DNA of 64,000 nucleotides from Prunus persica (lineage: Eukaryota > Streptophyta > Magnoliopsida > Rosales > Rosaceae): assembly GCF_000346465.2 (NCBI RefSeq), contig NC_034009.1:46679657-46743656 (forward strand), written 5' to 3'. The notes under the pieces are model-generated. The model saw only the letters and a list, made by a program, of their open reading frames with translations, made no database searches and was not told where the DNA came from. Position 1 is the first letter of the stretch. Each line of letters opens with the position of its first letter. Shown piece after piece: positions 57,106-64,000 of the stretch. Both the position numbers and the translations under genes were made by a program.

Positions 57106-60100
57106 ATGTTCTCCACCGTCCGATCTCTCTCCCCCTTCCTCGTCTTTGCTTTCCTTCTCCTATCCCCCGCGTTCGCCTCCGAGGCAGATCACAAGGTAAG
57201 ACCAGACCCCCCAAATCTCTCTCTTTATGTCTCTTCCGTTGTGTTGTCCAGACCCGGAAATTGGCTCTCTCACTGACTCCTAGTAGATCTCTTTGTTTGT
57301 GGTTTTCATCTCTGAATTCCGATTCAGATCTGTGATTTGTACGGATTGTTTTAATCTGGGATGCTTCTTTCCCTCTTTCTGTGGTTTGTATGTTTGTAAG
57401 ATGCATGTGTTATGAACTGAAGGGATGGTTTTTGTTAGGGTTAGATCTTAACTTGGTTTGGTTCATTAGTCATCTTGTTGCTGTTTCTGTCCCATGCGTG
57501 CGAACTAGAGCGCTTATAGTGGTGAATTGGGACTTCCAATGGTGATTTGACCAGAGGGTTGTGTTATTATGATAATGGTTTCAGTGGCCTTAAGGAATCG
57601 ATGATGGCGTTCATGTAGGTTCAGTTTTATGCGTGCATTTGAGTAGTTTTATGGATAGACGTACAGTACATTAGCACTCATCAAGTGTTTTTCGTAAGGC
57701 AAGGCTAGCTTCTTGTGTGGTGATGTCGTGGTTGACTTCAAATTTGTTTTTTAATGGAGCTGTATCCGATTCTAATGTGACTTTCAGGGTTATGGATATG
57801 TAGTCATATTAGAAACCTATATGTTGTACTGTTAGCGTTCCAAGATCTGACCTTTTAAAAGCTCAGTGGCTTTTTTTTATGCTAAATAGATTCAGCCACC
57901 TTAAAAGTTTCCCTATTAATGGATATTTTAACCCTGTTTGTACTTTGGACTCTAAGTCTCACTCCTGAATGATGGCAACACCTTCCCTTTGATGTTCAAC
58001 GATACAATTTCAAGATTCAAAGAAAGATTAAGAAGATGTTGAGAGTGCATAGCCTCATGCTGGATGGTAAATTAACCGGCTTAGTATTACTAAGGTGGAG
58101 AGCAACCTGGTTGCCCTTGCGTTGTAGATGCAAAGATACCAGGCTGAATTTTTTTTTTCCCTCTTCACTTGTCAACCATAATTTCACATAGAAGTTCACA
58201 CTGTTTCCTACACTTCCTTGATGTTTGGTCTCCATTGACCCATACTTTATTAAATAATAAAGTATGTCTAAGAAATTGATCATTGTAATGACTATTTAAG
58301 CTGTGCATGGGCTGCATTGGATTGACGTATGGTTTGATTTATTTATTTTTCTTTTCCCAAATGTGTACCTTTCAATTGTAAATTCCCTAATGCTCCCTTG
58401 TTTTCTTCCGCAGTATCAAACAGAAGAACCAGTTACTCTTTGGGTGAATAAAGTTGGGCCATATAATAATCCACAAGAAACGTACAATTACTACAGTCTT
58501 CCTTTCTGTCATCCATCTGAAAATGCCGCTCACAAATGGGGTGGTCTTGGTGAAGTCTTGGGTGGAAATGAACTTATTGATAGCCAGATTGACATAAAGT
58601 TTCAAAGTATGTGGACTGGTTGTTATATTTGTATCTTAATTTATGTTGTTGGGTTGTTGATAATTAATTATAATGGATTTTTTTTTTCGGTGCAGAAAAT
58701 GTGGATAGGGCCACCATTTGTCAACTTGAACTTGATGATCAAAAGGTTAAACAATTCAAGGATGCAATTGAGAATAGTTACTGGTTTGAATTCTTCATGG
58801 GTATGTTTGGCATAATATATTGGATGTGATAAGTGTAGAAAGTCATTATATGTTGGTTTAGATTAAATCAACGGATAGTGTTTCTATAAGAATATGAAAT
58901 TTCTATTGAAAGCCCAGAATTTACATTCCGAATCATTGTATTCCATATACCAAAATTGGCAGTCTTATTAATAGCATGCATTCTTACCCGGTTGGGGGGA
59001 ATGGGTGTAGTGGGGATTTAAGGCTGCAATTTAAAATAGTTACTGGATCGTTTCTCATTGATATGACTTCATTGTCTTTTTAAATATACAATGCTGTGGA
59101 AAAGATGAATCAGTCCAGAGGAAAAGTAGATCCTTGAGTCGATGTTATGAACATTCTCGTGCATGTGTTTGGATTGCAGTATGAATCATGCAATAATTGT
59201 ATTTAATTAGATTTTTCTGTAGTAATAGAAGATAATCTAGTATTGTGTGAAAAAGGCTTATTTTCTCTCTGTTTTGTGGTCATTTTGTCTGCATTTGGGG
59301 CATTCACTGATCCGGTATTTTTTTTTATAACATGCTATCTCCCCTGGACGCTGCTGTGCTGGATATAAATCAGATGATCTGCCTTTATGGAGTATGCATT
59401 ATACTCATTCCTTCAGATTTTGAGTTTGTTATATGATGTCCAATTAGTAAATTGATCTTCATATTTTCATGATGTTTTAGGCTTTGTTGGTGAGTTGCAT
59501 CAGGACAAGAACAGTGAAAATGGCAAGCATGTCCTTTTCACGCATAAGCTTATTATTGTCAAATACAATAAAGATCAGGTTTGCAGTCCTCCATATCTGA
59601 TGTGGATTTTATTGTGGGCTTTGGTATCTATCATTTTTTTTTATATAGTTAAGTTTTTAATCTTGTAGATAATTCATGTGAATCTCACTCAAGATAGTCC
59701 AAGGCCGCTGGAAGCAGGGAAAAAGTTGGACCTGACATACTCTGTCAAATGGATTCCAACCACTGTCACCTTTGCACGTCGTTTTGATGTCTATTTGGAC
59801 TACCCTTTCTTTGAGCACCAAGTAAGAACTGATTATGTGTTTATTTGTTTACCTATCATTCTTTGTGATGTCAAATGTCTGTTAGTCTAATTTCACTAGA
59901 ATTATGTGTGTAAGGAAATGCAAGTAGTTCTTTTTTTTGGGTGCTCTCTTATTGAGTTGTATATGCATTTTGCTATATGCAGATACATTGGTTCTCGATT
60001 TTCAATTCGTTCATGATGGTTATATTCCTTACTGGTTTGGTGTCAATGATATTGATGCGGACTCTTAGGAATGACTATGCAAAATACGCTCGGGAAGACG

Positions 60101-62410
60101 ATGATCTGGAGACTCTGGTAATGGTCTTTTGACTTTTGTGTATATTCATTTCATTCTTTTAGATGATTTGTCAGTTTTTTCTTATTTTGCATAAATAGAA
60201 ATATAATAGATACTAACTATCCTTATGTGGTGACTCTTTTTACAATGTCTTTTATAGGAAAGGGATGTCAGTGAAGAGTCTGGCTGGAAACTTGTGCATG
60301 GGGATGTTTTTCGGCCTCCTCGGAGTCTGGTTATTCTTTCAGCTGTTGTTGGCACAGGAGCTCAGCTAGCTTTGCTTGTTCTCCTCGTCATCTTACTGGC
60401 AATTGTTGGAATGTTGTATGTTGGGTATGTTGACAGCTTGCTCAAAAATAGTTGGGTTGCTATTTACTGCTTTCTGCCTTCATTGTTTTGTGTTATGATT
60501 TTATGAGTTTTTATGTTTGAATCATGAAATTCAAGCTGTGCATATGTTATGTTTCTGTAATTAGTGTTAGTCCAACCATGCATCGTCACATATTAATAGT
60601 TCTTGTCTTATCATCCCATTTTTGTCATTTTAATTAGTTCATTACTATTTGTGGTCATGGGAGGAATTGATAGATTTCATAGTATGCTGTCTTACATCAT
60701 TTTTTTATCTGGTTGCTCAGGAGAGGTGCAATTGTTACAACTTTCATAGTGTGTTATGCCCTTACCTCATTCATTTCTGGTTATGTAAGTGGTGGGATGT
60801 ATTCACGGAATGGGGGTACGTATTTCTTTAAAAGAATATGACTGATATGCTAGTAATTCTGTTTAAGCTTGATAACAAATCATTCATTTTTGAGCTTATG
60901 CATAGGCACACATTTCTGAACTATTACTTATTTTTCTTGGCAGGTAAAAACTGGATAAAGTCAATGATTCTCACAGCATCTCTATTTCCATTTATGTGCT
61001 TTGGAATTGGGTTCGTCTTGAACACCATTGCTATATTCTATGGGTCTCTAGCAGCTATTCCTTTTGGCACAATGGTGGTTGTTTTTGTCATTTGGGCTTT
61101 CATCTCTTTTCCTCTAGCACTTCTTGGCACTGTTGTTGGAAGAAACTGGAGTGGTGCTCCTAATAATCCCTGTCGTGTGAAAACCATTCCTCGTCCTATT
61201 CCTGAGAAGAAATGGTATTTAACCCCATCTGTTGTCTCAATGATGGGAGGACTTCTGCCCTTTGGAAGCATATTTATCGAAATGTATTTTGTCTTCACAT
61301 CCTTCTGGAATTACAAGGTGAAATTTCAATAACTGTGTACTGTTAAAATTAATGTAATAGACTCGCTGATAGAATAGATCTGGGCAAAAAATTAATTCTT
61401 ATGATATGGCAGTGCTAATCTGTAGAGCAAAGTTACAAAAGTTGGAGGAGTCACTATGACACCCATCTTTTAAAATTGCATAAGTCATGGCAATTATGAA
61501 AATGAATGTAAGGATGCGGACATGGGTTTTGATAGCTGAATTACATATCTTGAAAGCAATGATTCCTGATGTGTCTTGGGAATCATTTGTTTACCAGCAT
61601 ATCTGAGAGGATTCTATATCGTTTAGAAAGCTTTTACTCTATTGTGGTAAAAGTGGCTGATACTTGAATAATAACGGTTTTCTTGGTTTTTGCGGCTTAA
61701 CAGGTGTACTATGTCTATGGCTTTATGCTTCTTGTTTTTCTGATTCTCATCATTGTTACTGTATGCGTGACGATTGTGGGGACATACTTCTTGCTTAATG
61801 CTGAGAACTACCACTGGCAATGGACTTCATTCTTTTCTGCTGCATCAACAGCTGTCTACGTGTACTTGTATTCAATATATTACTACTATGCGAAGACTAA
61901 GATGTCAGGTTTCTTCCAGACCAGCTTCTATTTTGGGTACACTTTGATGTTTTGCCTTGGCTTAGGAATTCTCTGTGGTGAGTTTTCTCTTTTACTTTAA
62001 CTTCTGGTATAATGCAACATCCCTTGTTGATTTTTATTTCCACTTCAAGGATATGGGTACTCACTTTGTGACCGAAGTATATAAACGGTGCAGCTTTTTA
62101 TATTTCTGCAGTTACTTTTTGACATATGTTATTTTGTTGGGCTTTGTTTGGATTTTTCTGTTTTCCTTTTTCTTGGTGCATATCTGAAAGGTTTACTATA
62201 ACTCGATGAACCTGCACCATGCGAAGTTACTGAGAAGAAATTCAAGTGCCATGTTCTTCCACCTGATGATAAATATAAAAAAGATATTAGTAAAAAATAA
62301 TGTTTTCACTTGTGTTTCATTTCTCTCATTTTGAATGTGTAGGAGCTGTTGGATATCTGGGCTCTAATTTGTTTGTGAGGAGGATCTACAGAAACATCAA
62401 GTGCGACTAG
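57106..62410 (+). CDS. Transmembrane nine (EMP70) family protein, TMN1-like
   Basis: Twelve exons: 57106-57195, 58414-58606, 58696-58800, 59374-59391, 59481-59578, 59669-59821, 59983-60117, 60258-60424, 60721-60815, 60944-61317, 61704-61977 and 62343-62410. Phases agree and give 589 residues. Residues 1-25 form a signal peptide ([20 protein letters not shown]). A lumenal domain follows ([29 protein letters not shown]), then nine hydrophobic membrane segments from about residue 232. The C-terminus [10 protein letters not shown] carries the KXD motif that binds COPI coat in this family and keeps the protein in the Golgi. The family sorts membrane proteins in the endomembrane system. Exon 4 is an 18-nt microexon; using its GT donor makes the conserved LWG into LWS. 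Confidence 0.95.
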
Positions 62411-63383
62411 TGTTTCTCTGAGAGGAAATGGTCCTGATGGAGCTTCCGTGAGTACATTGGTCGTTATTGAGGCGATAGATTCTGATTGGAAGCTACATGG
62501 TCATGGATGGGGATCCAGTAACCTCTACAGATTAAAATCACAGGGTTTGAGGATAGGGATGTATTCTTTCTCTGGACTTGGGAAAGCCCTGAGATTTTTT
62601 TTGTTTTCCCCGGCTGTAAGTGAAAGCCTTAATTTTAGATTGCAGAGATTGTTTTATAATCTAAGAAAGTTAGCAGATGTCGAACTCTCCTGTTACTTTA
62701 TTATTTTCTTTTTCGACCTTTTACAAATAGGTGCCCCATTACTCTTTTAATCTGTACGGCTTTGGGATGGATGAAAAGAGGGGAAAGACTTTCTGAAATG
62801 AACTTTTGCTTCTCGGTTATGTAACGACTTGTGAATTTTGATTCCATCTGTACCCTGCATATATAAGTATCATTGTCTCAAACCACACATTGTGAGGTGA
62901 TAATTTTGTGTGTTCATTTTCCTTTCTAAAATTCTTAATTTTTGGTGCCTGTAAGTCTCTGTCATTGTCAAATCTCTTACATGCTGATTTATTTCATATA
63001 TTTTTTAATCTTTTGGATATGAATCAGAAATTGAGGTTAATCTTAAGATGAGGCCGGTAATTTCATGTGCCCATAATCTCCAGCCATCTCCAGAAACCAA
63101 AAGAATTTCCTAGCCTCTGGTATTATAGTTATCTTTCAACCAGTAATATTAACCACTAACCACCATTAATCCCTCAGGATGATCTCCACCTCTATTTTTT
63201 TCATTATATATTTATTTTGGGTATTTTGTTTCTTTGGCCTACTAGTTGAAATAAGACCAAAAACCTGGTTAAGGGGATTGTGCCCACCACACGTTCACTC
63301 ACCAGTAACCACTGAACTGTTGAAACTCTCCAGAAATGGTCCTCCTGTGGTGATAATGAAAAGATAGAGCTAGCCACAAGATG
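62411..63383 (+). other. TMN1 3' UTR and ferredoxin upstream DNA
   Basis: The first few hundred bases are likely TMN1 3' UTR; the remainder, up to the G-box at 63384, is AT-rich flank. No gene is recognised; open frames here are short and anonymous. Confidence 0.5.
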
Positions 63384-63403
63384 CTGCCACGTGGCAGATA
63401 AGG
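63384..63403 (+). promoter_or_regulatory. G-box plus I-box light-responsive unit of the ferredoxin gene
   Basis: CTGCCACGTGGCAG is a 14-bp perfect palindrome centred on the G-box (63384-63397), and GATAAGG (63397-63403), an I-box, overlaps its last base. The pair lies about 175 bp before the start codon and about 75 bp before a TATA-like word. G-box/I-box pairs are the classic light-regulatory unit of photosynthesis genes, which fits the product. Confidence 0.7.
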
Positions 63404-63474
63404 GTTGATGCCACTTCATCCTTCTCTCATTCGTGGCCACACTATCTCCACAAACCATCCCGTTATCTACACTA

Positions 63475-63481
63475 CTATAAG
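63475..63481 (+). promoter_or_regulatory. TATA-like box of the ferredoxin gene
   Basis: CTATAAG lies 93 bp before the start codon and downstream of the G-box/I-box pair, leaving room for a 5' UTR of about 60 bp. Confidence 0.5.
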
Positions 63482-63573
63482 CCTTTCCCACTTTCTTTAG
63501 CTGCAAAGCACAAACCAACCTCTCAACCTTTCAAGTGGTAAGCTAGCTAGCTTAGCTAAACCAGTAACCAAAT

Positions 63574-64000
63574 ATGGCAGCTCTCTCTGGCACCATGGTG
63601 AGCACCTCCTTCATCCGCGGCCAGCCGATGACCAGCCTACGGTTAGCCCCCAACATGGGCCAGGCTCTTTTCGGGTTGAAGGCCAACCGTGGAGGGCGTG
63701 TGACAATGGCTGCTTTCAAGGTGAAGCTGCTGACACCAGATGGGCCCCAAGAGTTTGAGTGCCCGGATGATGTTTACATTCTTGACGCTGCGGAGGAGGC
63801 CGGTATCGACCTACCCTACTCTTGCAGGGCTGGTTCTTGCTCTTCATGTGCTGGCAAAGTTGTGGAAGGGGGTGTAGACCAGTCAGATCAGAGCTTCCTT
63901 GATGATGAACAGATTGATGGTGGATTTGTCCTTACTTGTGTGGCTTATCCTTCATCTGATGTTGTGCTTGAGACCCACAAAGAAGAGGAGCTCACTGGTT
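63574..64000 (+). CDS. Plastid [2Fe-2S] ferredoxin, truncated by the window edge
   Basis: Single open exon from the ATG ([19 protein letters not shown]). 142 codons are present, ending ...HKEEELTG with one further base (T), so the stop is probably the next codon. Residues 1 to about 46 are the chloroplast transit peptide; the mature protein starts near [13 protein letters not shown]. The cluster ligands are in [12 protein letters not shown] and LTCVAYP: Cys84, Cys89, Cys92 and Cys122. It is a leaf-type electron carrier that takes electrons from photosystem I and passes them to FNR, nitrite reductase, glutamate synthase and thioredoxin reductase in the stroma. The light-type promoter upstream agrees. 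Lack of introns is typical for this family. Confidence 0.96.
   Translation, partial: MAALSGTMVSTSFIRGQPMTSLRLAPNMGQALFGLKANRGGRVTMAAFKVKLLTPDGPQEFECPDDVYILDAAEEAGIDLPYSCRAGSCSSCAGKVVEGGVDQSDQSFLDDEQIDGGFVLTCVAYPSSDVVLETHKEEELTG

Overview
This is nuclear DNA from a flowering plant. Seven genes have multi-exon or single-exon structures with GT-AG introns, and their products are plant-specific or plastid-targeted (SnRK2 kinase, AMT1 ammonium transporter, plastid ferredoxin, bifunctional thiamine enzyme TH1, organellar TyrRS). The rest is AT-rich intergenic DNA with SINEs, MITEs, an LTR element and microsatellites. Protein similarity and compactness suggest a woody eudicot, possibly Rosaceae, but the species is a guess.

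Layout. 1-12.5 kb is a mobile-DNA island. It holds a TIR element (627-1027), a complete non-autonomous LTR retrotransposon with a perfect 5-bp target-site duplication (1696-3791), a foldback element (4204-4462), and fragments of three unrelated genes placed side by side (TOPLESS-related, cytosolic phosphoglucose isomerase, Rab escort protein; 4835-7911). Two tandem-repeat arrays follow (8.6-11.2 kb and 11.2-12.5 kb), studded with a palindrome of the form TATAGCCG-NN-CGGCTATA. 12.5-17.3 kb is unremarkable intergenic DNA.

17.7-24.1 kb (+): T-complex-11 family protein, 11 exons. 27.4-28.9 kb (-): organellar tyrosyl-tRNA synthetase, one exon. 31.1-32.1 kb: Mutator-type non-autonomous element with a 9-bp duplication. 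32.5-33.0 kb: F-box-associated pseudogene. 33.1-34.6 kb (-): AMT1 ammonium transporter, one exon. 35.4-37.8 kb (-): TTC4/CNS1-type TPR co-chaperone, 8 exons, one intron apparently of the U12 AT-AC class. 38.6-39.2 kb: a second dense array of the palindromes. 40.0-47.0 kb (+): TH1, 9 exons. 49.0-52.6 kb (-): SnRK2 subclass I kinase, 9 exons. 57.1-62.4 kb (+): TMN1-type transmembrane-nine protein, 12 exons. 63.6 kb to the end (+): plastid ferredoxin, cut off by the window edge just at its C-terminus.

The genes are independently transcribed housekeeping or stress genes; there are no operons. Gene order matters, though. From memory, TCP11 and TH1 are neighbours in Arabidopsis (At1g22930/At1g22940), and SnRK2.4, TMN1 and Fd1 are neighbours (At1g10940/50/60), so the window appears to join two ancient conserved blocks. 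The most unusual signal is the dispersed palindrome family: arms are kept while the central dinucleotide takes nearly every value, and at least one copy shows matched changes in both arms.
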